Shown: piece by piece, positions 1 to 7,065 of the stretch
How positions within the stretch are numbered: position 1 is the stretch's first letter
How the letters are laid out: every line of letters starts with the position of its first letter
IMG/VR virus record: IMGVR_UViG_3300009610_000085
Location: 1-25,048 of that record
DNA: 25,048 nucleotides
DNA from: a virus
Strand: one strand, 5' to 3'
Position numbers and translations under genes: made by a program
Notes under the pieces: model-generated
Databases searched by the model: none
What the model was told of the DNA's origin: nothing
The model's input: only the letters and a program-made list of their open reading frames with translations

Positions 1-123
1 CGGATACTCGTTCTGCCCGTAGGCCGGATCGTCGGCGTTGAGGCCGCCCAGGCCCGAAGGCCCGGTGCCGGCGCCCACCGCCTCGACGCGAAACCGGCCG
101 CTCAAGCGCAACTTCATCGCCAT
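1..123 (-). CDS. N-terminus of a structural-region gene, cut by the window edge
   Basis: Only the first 41 residues are present, beginning MAMKLRLSGRFRVEAVGAG and running off the left edge without a stop. The start is supported by an AAAGGA Shine-Dalgarno about six bases upstream of the ATG; a second ATG two codons later is possible. The gene lies immediately downstream of the capsid gene in the leftward head operon, separated from it only by the oppositely oriented endonuclease gene, so a head or connector role is plausible. I do not recognise the family from this fragment. Confidence 0.7.
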   Translation of the reverse strand, partial: MAMKLRLSGRFRVEAVGAGTGPSGLGGLNADDPAYGQNEYP

Positions 124-189
124 AAGTTTATCCTTTCCCCGCTTTGCCGCCTATGCTACAGTTTCTACACCGCAGACAGGGGAGAAATC

Positions 190-828
190 ATGGACAAGGT
201 ATGCCGCGACTGCGGCGAGACCAAGCCTCTTGCCGAGTACTTCGCCAGCCCGCGCAACGCTGGCGGCTACAGCCCGACCTGCAAGCCATGCTACGCGGCC
301 CGGCAGGCCCGTTACAAGATGAGGCCAAAGAAGGAAGATGCGCCAGATGGCATGAAGCGCTGCTGGAGGTGCAAGAACGCCAAGCCGCCAGCCGACTTTC
401 CTCGCAATAGGGGATTTCACGATGGCCTCGACCGCACCTGCCGCGCCTGCGTTGCCGAGAGGAACGCCAAATATTCGCGCGAGAACCGGGAGCACTTGGC
501 AGCAGCGGCCCTGCGACGATACCACGCCGACCCACTCCGGTACGCAGACTACGAACTCAAGAAAACCTACGGGCTTGAGCCGGGAGCCTACGACAGGATA
601 CTCGCCGCCCAGGACGGGAAATGCGGCATCTGTGGAACGGACGATCCAGGCAGCCGAACCCGGCGGCGCACAAGGCGCTTCGCCGTCGATCACTGTCACG
701 ACACAGGAGCGGTTCGTGGGCTCCTGTGCAGCAACTGCAACCGTGGTATCGGCTACCTGAAGCATTCTAAAGATGCTCTCCTGGCTGCGGTTAAGTATTT
801 AACCTCAGCCGAAAGTACCAGTGCTTGA
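190..828 (+). CDS. Endonuclease VII-type HNH nuclease with duplicated zinc-knuckle N-terminus
   Basis: This 212-residue protein ends in a recombination endonuclease VII-type domain. Residues 128-190 contain YGLEPGAYDRIL, a CGIC pair (C145, C148), the VDHCHDTG core (D167, H168, H170) and a second CSNC pair (C180, C183). The family cleaves branched DNA or nicks DNA through a His-metal centre with a structural zinc. The first 95 residues hold two related modules, each CxxC, then KP..(Y/F), then TCxxC, which suggests an internal duplication of a zinc-binding unit. A GGGGAG ribosome site precedes the ATG. It is transcribed against the head operon and its last 24 bases overlap the end of the capsid gene. 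This is typical of a moron or homing-type gene; an alternative is a phage debranching resolvase. Confidence 0.88.
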   Translation: MDKVCRDCGETKPLAEYFASPRNAGGYSPTCKPCYAARQARYKMRPKKEDAPDGMKRCWRCKNAKPPADFPRNRGFHDGLDRTCRACVAERNAKYSRENREHLAAAALRRYHADPLRYADYELKKTYGLEPGAYDRILAAQDGKCGICGTDDPGSRTRRRTRRFAVDHCHDTGAVRGLLCSNCNRGIGYLKHSKDALLAAVKYLTSAESTSA

Positions 829-2157
829 CGCGGTGCTTTCAATTCTTGCGAGGAACAATTGATTGAGTATAATCCACCCCTCCATAAACTTGTACCCGAT
901 CACGCGCAGCTGGTTGTGGGGGTCCGACTTATCAGCGTTATATAGCCGGTTCCACTCCACGTTCATCAGCTTCAGGCAGGCGAAAGCATCCTTGCCGAAG
1001 ACATATGTCGGGTAGACCGTGACCCCGGTGGCCGGAGCCGCCGGCGGTATCTGGTAGAGCCCGACGCCGGTGATCGTGACGGCGGTGGACGGCGGCAACT
1101 GGATCGCCTGTCCCGAGTAGGGGCCGCTCGAGGGGCCGCTGGTCGTCAGGCCCAGGTTCGTCGGAGCCGCCGCGGCGCCCACCCCGACATAGATCGCGTA
1201 GGTGAAGCCGGCGGTGGACGGCGTGGTCACGGCGATGCCGCCGGTCGTCACGCTGATGTTGTTCGACAGCTGGTAGATGCGAGATTCGTAGAAATTCTGG
1301 TTGTCCCAACCGGTCACCTGGACCGTGTAAGTGGCGGTGGTGAGCGAGCCCACCGCGTTCGCGCCCTGTACGGCGGCGACGCCGGTCCACGACGGCAGCA
1401 TGTTCGATTCGACGATCACCATGCCGCCCCAGGCACCGCTCTCGTTCGTATAGAGGTGCTTCTGGCCGGCGTCGGTGTGCTGGTAGGTCTGCACCACCAG
1501 CGGGTTGCTTTTCACGTCTTGTAAGACAAAGGGGCTGGTTACCGCGATCAGGTGGCCCGAGCGGCCGGGCTGCATCTCGCCCTGGCGCATGTTGTAGTCG
1601 GTGTCGCGGTTGATGGTCTCGCCGGAGGGACCATTCCACAGCGGCGCGCCGATCGCCTTCAGGTTCGTGTAGGTGCGAGTCAGCGTCGTCGGGTCGAGGT
1701 TGTTGCCCGCCACCAGCGCGGCCCGAGAGCCGGCCGCCGCGACGTAGTTGACCTGGCTGACGGCGTTGAGCGCGTTCCAGCCGTTGCGCTCCTTCGTCTC
1801 GGCGAGCTGCATGCCGAGGCGGTCGGAGGCGATCGAGAGCAGGTCCTGCTGCACCGTCACCATCGCGACATCGGTGAAGACGATGCGGCCGGCCCACTGC
1901 AAGGCGATGCCGGTTACCTGGCTGAAGGTCAGCTGGTTCGGCGCCGGCGGCACGCCCTCGGAGACGGGGGCGGTCGGCAATGGCAGGCGGTTCCAGCGGT
2001 TCGCCGTCCAGGTGACGCCGTGGCCGTGATCCAGCGTCTTCTTGTCGGCGAATTGATAAAGGACGAGGTAGCGCTGCGCGACCTGCAACGCCTTCCTGTC
2101 GATGGTGCGGGTGATCGCGCCAGCGAAATTTGCTGAGGTATTGACCGTGGCCGCCAT
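805..2157 (-). CDS. Major capsid protein, N4-gp56 family
   Basis: The 450-residue product has the N4-gp56 capsid pattern: an N-terminal ITRTIDRKALQVAQRYLVLYQF segment in two parts, a GIALQWAGRIVFTDVA stretch, and a C-terminal block with ADKSDPHNQLRVIGYKF and LARIES. It forms the head shell. Residues about 262-378, which are rich in Thr, Gly and Ala and look like beta strands, appear to be an extra inserted domain between the core and the conserved C-terminus, possibly an Ig-like surface domain (inference). It lies directly downstream of the scaffold-like gene. Its AGGGAGGG ribosome site lies within a hairpin just upstream. The 3' end overlaps the convergent endonuclease gene by 24 bases. Confidence 0.88.
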   Translation of the reverse strand: MAATVNTSANFAGAITRTIDRKALQVAQRYLVLYQFADKKTLDHGHGVTWTANRWNRLPLPTAPVSEGVPPAPNQLTFSQVTGIALQWAGRIVFTDVAMVTVQQDLLSIASDRLGMQLAETKERNGWNALNAVSQVNYVAAAGSRAALVAGNNLDPTTLTRTYTNLKAIGAPLWNGPSGETINRDTDYNMRQGEMQPGRSGHLIAVTSPFVLQDVKSNPLVVQTYQHTDAGQKHLYTNESGAWGGMVIVESNMLPSWTGVAAVQGANAVGSLTTATYTVQVTGWDNQNFYESRIYQLSNNISVTTGGIAVTTPSTAGFTYAIYVGVGAAAAPTNLGLTTSGPSSGPYSGQAIQLPPSTAVTITGVGLYQIPPAAPATGVTVYPTYVFGKDAFACLKLMNVEWNRLYNADKSDPHNQLRVIGYKFMEGWIILNQLFLARIESTASSTGTFG

Positions 2158-2165
2158 CGCTTAAA

Positions 2166-2190
2166 ACCCTCCCTGTCCGAGGGGGAGGGT
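2166..2190 (-). promoter_or_regulatory. Hairpin overlapping the capsid gene ribosome binding site
   Basis: In the leftward transcript ACCCTCCC pairs with GGGAGGGT around a nine-base loop and is followed by TTTT, nine bases before the capsid ATG. The right arm is the only good Shine-Dalgarno for the capsid gene. It could act as a leaky terminator between scaffold and capsid genes or as a translational gate; the short U-run makes strong termination doubtful. Confidence 0.55.
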
Positions 2191-2203
2191 CTGGACCGTC
2201 CCC

Positions 2204-3010
2204 CTACAACCGTCCGCCACCCTGGAAATACTGCTGGACGAGCATCTCGTCGTGCTCGGGTGATCCGGGGGCCGGGCGGCGACCGCCGCTGGCTCCGTCC
2301 CCTCGCCCATTGGTCGGGCGCGTCTGCTGGCCCTCAACACGGCGCTGCGCACTGCGGCGCTGCGCAGGAGCTGCCCGCGCGGCACGCTGAACCGCGTCAC
2401 GGCCGACGAGGCGATGCAGGATATCGTCGCGCGAGGCGCGCAGGTTTCCCCGCTGCCGCTCGGCATTAAGCTCGCGCTCGACCTCTTCCCGGTACTGGGA
2501 GTGGACGCGGCTGGTTCGGGCCTGCTGGTCGAAGTCGCGCTTGTCAATCCGGTCCTCGGTTTGCAGCTGCTGCATCAGCATCTGCTGCTGCGTCTGCTGG
2601 ATACCCTTGTTGTAGTAGTAGGCGCTGATCTCCTGCGCCGACATCATCGGGAGATTTTCGTTCTCCCACCTTGCTACCCGCTCCGCCTCGGCGTTAACCT
2701 GCTGCTGCTGGGGCTGGAACCGCTGAAGCTGCTCCGCCGCCTGCCTGAACCCCCGCGCCTCCGCCAGTTCCCGCTCAAGCTGCGCGTTCTTTTCGCGCAA
2801 CCGCTCGGAGCGGCCCGGCCGGCGCCTGGGGCTCGGGTCTACATCTTCTTCGGCGCCTTCTTCGCCATCGGGCCCTTCATCGGGGGCATCCCCTTCTTCG
2901 ACGGCTTCATCGCCATAAAGCCCGGCATCTTGCCCTTCGACTTCTTCGATTTCGCCAAGGTCAAGCTCCTCGCCCCCGTCTACCAGGGGAAGTTTCGGAT
3001 CGTCCGACAT
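2204..3010 (-). CDS. Probable capsid scaffold protein
   Basis: The 268-residue product has the composition of a head scaffold: a very acidic first 60 residues, a basic RRRPGRSERLREK hinge, a coiled-coil-like helix (about 65-105, AQLERELAEARG then glutamine runs), more charged helices (130-215), and a basic glycine- and arginine-rich tail ending VQQYFQGGGRL. It sits between the portal and capsid genes, the usual scaffold position. No catalytic motif is visible, so a fused protease is unlikely. The GGGAG ahead of the ATG supports the start. The family assignment is by position and composition, not by a signature motif. Confidence 0.72.
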   Translation of the reverse strand: MSDDPKLPLVDGGEELDLGEIEEVEGQDAGLYGDEAVEEGDAPDEGPDGEEGAEEDVDPSPRRRPGRSERLREKNAQLERELAEARGFRQAAEQLQRFQPQQQQVNAEAERVARWENENLPMMSAQEISAYYYNKGIQQTQQQMLMQQLQTEDRIDKRDFDQQARTSRVHSQYREEVERELNAERQRGNLRASRDDILHRLVGRDAVQRAARAAPAQRRSAQRRVEGQQTRPTNGRGDGASGGRRPAPGSPEHDEMLVQQYFQGGGRL

Positions 3011-3070
3011 TCGATTCTCCCGTCCCCTGGCTACACGCCGAGCCGGCGATACCGCCCAGGTTCCCGCGCC

Positions 3071-3709
3071 TTACGCGCGCACGATCAGGGTAAGACCGCT
3101 AGATGTGGTTTTGTCAAGCCGCATCTTGCGCGGGAATCCGATGCCCCCAGCTCTCGATAGTTGGTCGGGGTGTATGGCCAGCGCAGCCTCCTTCCACCAT
3201 TTCCCCACGCAAATCTGGAATATGGTTGATGTCGCCACGCCGAAAGCGATGCCGATCCCTTTGTAGGTTTCCCCGCGGGATCGCATCGCCAAGATCGACG
3301 GAATATCGGCCTCGGTAAGTTTGCTGTTCGATACGCGGCTGCCGCGAACCTGGCGGCCATTCGCTATCGCATCCTTGGCATTTTCGGCCCGGGTTCCATA
3401 GTAGAGATTACCGGGGATATTTTTGCGCTTGTCGTCGTCTCGATGGAGCACCCACGCGCCAACTGGCTTTGGGCCAATAAAGGCCAGCGCCACCAGTTCG
3501 TGCACGCCGCATCGCTTTTGGCGCCCACTTCGGTGTAGCGTCACACGTAAATACCCCCACTTGTTGGGGTCTGGCGTGAGCCCCCGTCCCGCGAAACGTC
3601 GGGATTCGCCGCTGGCGCACGGGATCAGGCGCGGCAGAGAGCGGACATCCCCCTCCGCCGAGACCTCATATAACCCCTCATAGCCGGGGATCGGTCGCCA
3701 CTCCAACAT
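3071..3709 (-). CDS. NUMOD4/HNH homing-type endonuclease inserted behind the portal gene
   Basis: The N-terminus WRPIPGYEGLYEVSAEGDV is a NUMOD4 signature (residues 3-22). It is followed by an HNH_3-like core: GYLRVTLHRSG, VHELVALAFIG, WVLHRDDDKRKNIPGNLYYG, then AENAKDA (about 50-115). A helix-turn-helix-like segment follows (about 128-170, LTEADIPSILAMRSRG onward). This layout is that of free-standing phage homing endonucleases. The ATG overlaps the portal stop by one base (TGATG); a GTG one codon earlier is possible. The last 30 residues include RAGGIGFPRKM, which nearly matches the portal C-terminus RAGGISMPRKM, and suggests that the gene inserted at the portal's 3' end and captured the original tail. 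About 60 bases separate it from the scaffold gene. Confidence 0.87.
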   Translation of the reverse strand: MLEWRPIPGYEGLYEVSAEGDVRSLPRLIPCASGESRRFAGRGLTPDPNKWGYLRVTLHRSGRQKRCGVHELVALAFIGPKPVGAWVLHRDDDKRKNIPGNLYYGTRAENAKDAIANGRQVRGSRVSNSKLTEADIPSILAMRSRGETYKGIGIAFGVATSTIFQICVGKWWKEAALAIHPDQLSRAGGIGFPRKMRLDKTTSSGLTLIVRA

Positions 3710-5931
3710 CACATCTTCCTGGGCATCGAGATTCCCCCGGCCCTAGCCATCATATCGGGATGCACCATACCTGGAGGCCCCCGCATCTGCTGCGGGCCGG
3801 CCGGCTGCGAGCCGGGGGCCGGAGGTTGTGCGCCGGGCGGGCGGCCTGGGCCGGCGGGTCCTGGCAGGCCGGGGCGCGGCGGTTGGCCCTGCTGCTGCAT
3901 CGCCATCTGCTGCATCATCTGGGCCTGCACCTTGGCGGCGCGCTGGGCGAGGTGGGCCTGGAGGTGGACCCGCAATGTGCCGTGCGGGTCACCCGTTTCC
4001 TGGATCGCCCGCATGACCTCCGGGATGTGCTCCTCGTCATTGTCGAGCGGGTGCACCGGCACCTCGAACCCGGCCACCAGCATCTCGTTCTCGCGGTCCT
4101 GCGGAAAGGAGAGGCTGTTGCGCTGGTCGAACAGGATGGCTTCGCCCAGTTCCGGGCCAAAGGCGTTGGCGACCATCTGGCTGACCAGCTTGGAGAGGCG
4201 CAACTGGATGCCCTCGGCCTTGAGGCGCTGCTCCAATGCGGGATTCTGCAGCACATTGAGGAGCGCCGTGCCCTGCTGCGCCATCATCGCGTTCTGCCGT
4301 ACCTGCTCGCCGCCGCGCCAGACAAAGGTCAGGCCGTTGCGGTTCTGGAGGGGGCTGACCGACTGCATCTCGGCCTTACGGCCCTCCTCGCCGAACATCC
4401 GGATCAGGATATTGCGGTCGCGGAACTGGTAGTCGAGGTCGACGATCCAGGCGACCGCCTCGGTCAACACGTCCTCCAGGGTCGAGACACCCATCGCCGT
4501 CGTCAGCAGGTCGACCGCCTGCTCCTGGGCGATCTGCGCCTGGGTCGGCTGCGTCGTGCGCGAGGAGGAAGACGGCAGCATCGACGGGTTGACATTCAGG
4601 TTCTGGAATATCGCCTGTAGGGCCATTTGGACGCGAGTTGCCGCGCGAGGGGTAAGGTCGGGAAATGTGAGAAGCTCAACCGAACCGGGAGGCGCATCCC
4701 AGACGGCCCCGACGTTGTAAACAAGCGGACCGTCCACCTTCTCGGGGTCACGGGCAACGATGGGCGCCGCACTGAGTGTCGCCGCGTCGGCACCTTCGTT
4801 AACCGCATCGTTTGCTTCATATTGCAACGATTCCACGTACTTGATCGGGCTCGGCCCCTTGGCGGCGCCGGCCATCTTCTTCACCGGGCGCGAAATCAGC
4901 GGGCAGCGGTCGTTCCAGTAGGGGTTGCGCTTGGCGCCCAATTGGCAGCGCTTCGGGCCGAAGAAGATGCGGCAGAGGCGTTTGCGGCCATCCTCGGCGT
5001 AGCGCCCGGATTTGCCCAGCGGCAGCATCGCCCAGACTTCCCAGACCTGCGCCATCCGCCCCTCGTCGCGGATGCCGACCTGTTCCAGGATGTGGCGCTC
5101 GGTGTTGCGCTCCTCCTCGCCGACCCGGCCCATCTCGGCGACGAGCTTATCCGCCTCGTCCTCGCGGATGTTGCCGGCCCGCGCCATCGCCCGGATCTTG
5201 TCCTTGGACCAGCGGCGGACGATCGTGACGGAGCCGCCGCAGGACAGCGCCTCCTGCACCGTGTCGGCCGTCGGCGGCAATATCAGAACATCGGGGTCGT
5301 GCAACACCTCAAGGACCGGGTAGCCCTCGATGACGGTCTCCTCGGTGATGTCCTCGATTTCCTCGCCCGGCATTTCCTGGCCGGTTTCTGGGTCAATGGG
5401 GCCGTGTGTTTCACGTGAAACAATCTGCCGCTCGACCTCGGCCCAGTCCACGTAGAGGCTGTATTGCCCCTCGACCTGGCCGTTCCTGACCAGGGGTTCG
5501 GCGACCTGGGTCTTGACGCTACCCTGGCGGATATAGTGGTCGAGGATCGCGACGAGCGCGGATTCGGTGTCGCCGTCGGCGCTGATCGCCTGCACATAGC
5601 GGCCGCCCTGCGGGAACAATTGGTTAACATACCTCGTGACGATCGCCTCGATGGCGTCGTGGATGATCGGGAAATAGATGTTGGCGATACCGTTGTAATA
5701 ACGGTGTTGGTTCGCCTCGCAGTTATAGCAGTCCCAATAATCCTGGATGTCGTCGGAGCGGTCTTCCTGGTCGTCGAAGCCGCGTTTGATGTCATCGAAC
5801 AGATCGTCGAGATGGCCGCGGATGCCCGACTTCGGGGAGGCGCCGCCGCGCGGCTGCCGCCCCAGCAAATCCTGGTCGCGATCGACGGTCTCGCGTTCCG
5901 GCGGAAGCGCGATCGCGGGCAGGTCAGACAT
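3709..5931 (-). CDS. Portal protein
   Basis: At 740 residues, with an acidic N-terminus, a long mixed core and a disordered Pro/Gly/Gln-rich tail (about 675-740), this fits the large portal proteins that accompany N4-gp56-type capsids. Recognisable portal-like stretches are YFPIIHDAIEAIVTRYVNQL (88-107), the ring-core segment around PIKYVESLQYEANDAVNEG, and the RTTQPTQAQIAQEQAVDLL helix. The protein would form the dodecameric vertex through which TerL packages DNA. No good Shine-Dalgarno precedes the ATG, yet no better start is near. A perfect parS-like palindrome lies in the codons for residues 170-176, in what looks like a variable loop. Identity as portal is inferred from size, position between TerL and scaffold, and composition. 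Confidence 0.85.
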   Translation of the reverse strand: MSDLPAIALPPERETVDRDQDLLGRQPRGGASPKSGIRGHLDDLFDDIKRGFDDQEDRSDDIQDYWDCYNCEANQHRYYNGIANIYFPIIHDAIEAIVTRYVNQLFPQGGRYVQAISADGDTESALVAILDHYIRQGSVKTQVAEPLVRNGQVEGQYSLYVDWAEVERQIVSRETHGPIDPETGQEMPGEEIEDITEETVIEGYPVLEVLHDPDVLILPPTADTVQEALSCGGSVTIVRRWSKDKIRAMARAGNIREDEADKLVAEMGRVGEEERNTERHILEQVGIRDEGRMAQVWEVWAMLPLGKSGRYAEDGRKRLCRIFFGPKRCQLGAKRNPYWNDRCPLISRPVKKMAGAAKGPSPIKYVESLQYEANDAVNEGADAATLSAAPIVARDPEKVDGPLVYNVGAVWDAPPGSVELLTFPDLTPRAATRVQMALQAIFQNLNVNPSMLPSSSSRTTQPTQAQIAQEQAVDLLTTAMGVSTLEDVLTEAVAWIVDLDYQFRDRNILIRMFGEEGRKAEMQSVSPLQNRNGLTFVWRGGEQVRQNAMMAQQGTALLNVLQNPALEQRLKAEGIQLRLSKLVSQMVANAFGPELGEAILFDQRNSLSFPQDRENEMLVAGFEVPVHPLDNDEEHIPEVMRAIQETGDPHGTLRVHLQAHLAQRAAKVQAQMMQQMAMQQQGQPPRPGLPGPAGPGRPPGAQPPAPGSQPAGPQQMRGPPGMVHPDMMARAGGISMPRKM
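5407..5422. other. parS-like ParB binding palindrome inside the portal gene
   Basis: The sequence TGTTTCACGTGAAACA is a perfect 16-bp palindrome identical to the canonical chromosomal parS site bound by ParB/Spo0J proteins across bacteria. It lies within coding sequence for IVSRET of the portal. No parA or parB gene is in the window, so if it works it would use the host ParB or one encoded elsewhere on the element. Sequence identity is seen directly; function is inferred. Confidence 0.75.
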
Positions 5932-5956
5932 CGACGCTATCAGCTAGTGCGCAGCA

Positions 5957-6544
5957 TCAGCCCTTATCGGGTACCGGCACCGGATGGCGCGCCTCCTCCA
6001 GGCGGGCGCGCATCGTCCGCACCCGGAGGCCGATATTGCGATAGGCCGGGGTCAGGTCGACCATCGCCTCGATCATGCCGAGGAGTTCGTCGATGACCCA
6101 GGAGCCGTCATCCTCGGTCTCTGGCGAGTCGGGCGACATGACGTGGCCGGCGGCCTCCGATTCAGCCATCGACAGGGTGCCCATCTCGGCCCGCTCGCCA
6201 TCCGAAAGGCGGCCCAGTTCGTTGGCGACTCTGAGATCGCGCAGCCGGTTGGCGTCATCCTTCGGCATGTCGACCAGCGGCGCCGGGGCGCGGTCAGGCG
6301 AGAGGTCGCGCTGGATGCGGTCCGTGACGGCGGCGGGCTGCGGCACGTTGCGGGCTTCCAGCCCGGCCAGTTCCGTCTTCTCGTCCGGCGAGCGCTCGGC
6401 CTCGGGCTTGGCGCGGAGTTCCCGTAGCCGGCCCTGCTCGTCGGCGGTCAGGGCGCCCGGCGAGGGGGCTCCGGCGCCGGGCGGATTTGACCTGTCGGCG
6501 GGCTTCGGTGCGTCGGTAGGCCTGTCGTCATGGGATCGTGCCAT
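5957..6544 (-). CDS. Hypothetical protein upstream of portal
   Basis: This 195-residue, Pro/Glu/Arg-rich protein has two similar helical segments: LTADEQGRLRELRAKPEAER (33-52) and, further on, DDANRLRDLRVANELGRLSD (100-119). Both resemble a short charged helix-turn-helix repeat. A third predicted helical block (WVIDELLGMIEAMVDLTP) lies near residue 155. No family is recognised. It lies between the portal gene and a small upstream gene that it overlaps by 17 bases, so it is probably co-translated with head genes and may be a minor head or packaging accessory; that is inference from position. Confidence 0.72.
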   Translation of the reverse strand: MARSHDDRPTDAPKPADRSNPPGAGAPSPGALTADEQGRLRELRAKPEAERSPDEKTELAGLEARNVPQPAAVTDRIQRDLSPDRAPAPLVDMPKDDANRLRDLRVANELGRLSDGERAEMGTLSMAESEAAGHVMSPDSPETEDDGSWVIDELLGMIEAMVDLTPAYRNIGLRVRTMRARLEEARHPVPVPDKG

Positions 6545-6698
6545 CGTCTACCTCCGATTCAGCTTTGTCCCGGCGCCGACGCTGGCGCCGGTTGCCAACA
6601 ACCACCTCATCCACGAACAGGATGCCGCGCCACTCACCTATATAGCCAATGTCAGGCGTCAGCCACGGCATTTCTGGCCACTCAAGAGGTCGGCTCAT
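6528..6698 (-). CDS. Small hypothetical protein
   Basis: A 56-residue product begins MSRPLEWPEMPWLTPDIGY and continues with a hydrophobic GILFVDEVVVG strand and a basic RRQRRRR patch. I place the start at this ATG, twelve codons inside the longest reading frame, because the upstream codons fall in a zone that already shows the pentamer periodicity of the adjacent repeat block. The ribosome site (AAGAAG) is weak. It overlaps the next gene by 17 bases. Function is unknown; it may bind nucleic acid through the basic patch. Confidence 0.6.
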   Translation of the reverse strand: MSRPLEWPEMPWLTPDIGYIGEWRGILFVDEVVVGNRRQRRRRDKAESEVDDGTIP

Positions 6699-6730
6699 CT
6701 TCTTGCTGGCATTGCCGTCCTGAACCGGCA

Positions 6731-7065
6731 CCATACCAGGGCCAGCCGCGCCACACCATGCCTACCCAGAGCCTGCCATGCCGCTCCGCACCCCCGCAGG
6801 CCGCGCCATGCCGACGCCCGCCTGACCACACCTAGCCATTCCGAGCCGCCCCACGGCGTGCCGAATCCGACCTAACCCTGCCGCACCACACCAGGCCCCC
6901 CCGAGCCGTACCGAGACAGACCGCGCCGCGGCCAGCCGCTCCACACCTCACCCGTCCATGCCGGGCATTGCTGCCCCGTACCATGCCGGACCATGCCACC
7001 CCCGGCCATAGCTAACCGAGCCCTGCCATCCCAAGCCGCTCCCTGCCGGACCTATCCCTCGCACA
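6731..7065. repeat. Pentamer array A: about 67 phased CCNNN units
   Basis: Read in steps of five from 6731, nearly every unit is CCNNN (for example ccatg, ccgag, ccaca, cctag). By hand count 55 of 67 units start CC, position 1 is C in 57 and position 2 is C in 65, while positions 3-5 vary freely. No phase slip occurs over about 335 bp. On the leftward coding strand the unit reads NNNGG. The block fills the gap between the RAMP-like gene and the next gene, covers the last three or four codons of the former, and may continue with a one-base slip to about 6705. Reading frames through it encode only G/A/R-rich low-complexity peptide and are not genes. Confidence 0.92.

Noticed and set aside
1552-2136. 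Plus-strand frame of 194 codons inside the capsid gene
   Set aside because: Antisense shadow in GC-rich coding sequence; the capsid frame is clearly the real one.
3760-5418. Two long plus-strand frames (286 and 263 codons) opposite the portal gene
   Set aside because: Shadows of the portal coding sequence with His/Arg/Leu bias and no ribosome site.
6762-6944. Open frame on the minus strand encoding a Gly/Ala/Arg-rich 60-residue peptide
   Set aside because: It is the translation of pentamer array A; the composition follows from the repeat and there is no ribosome site.
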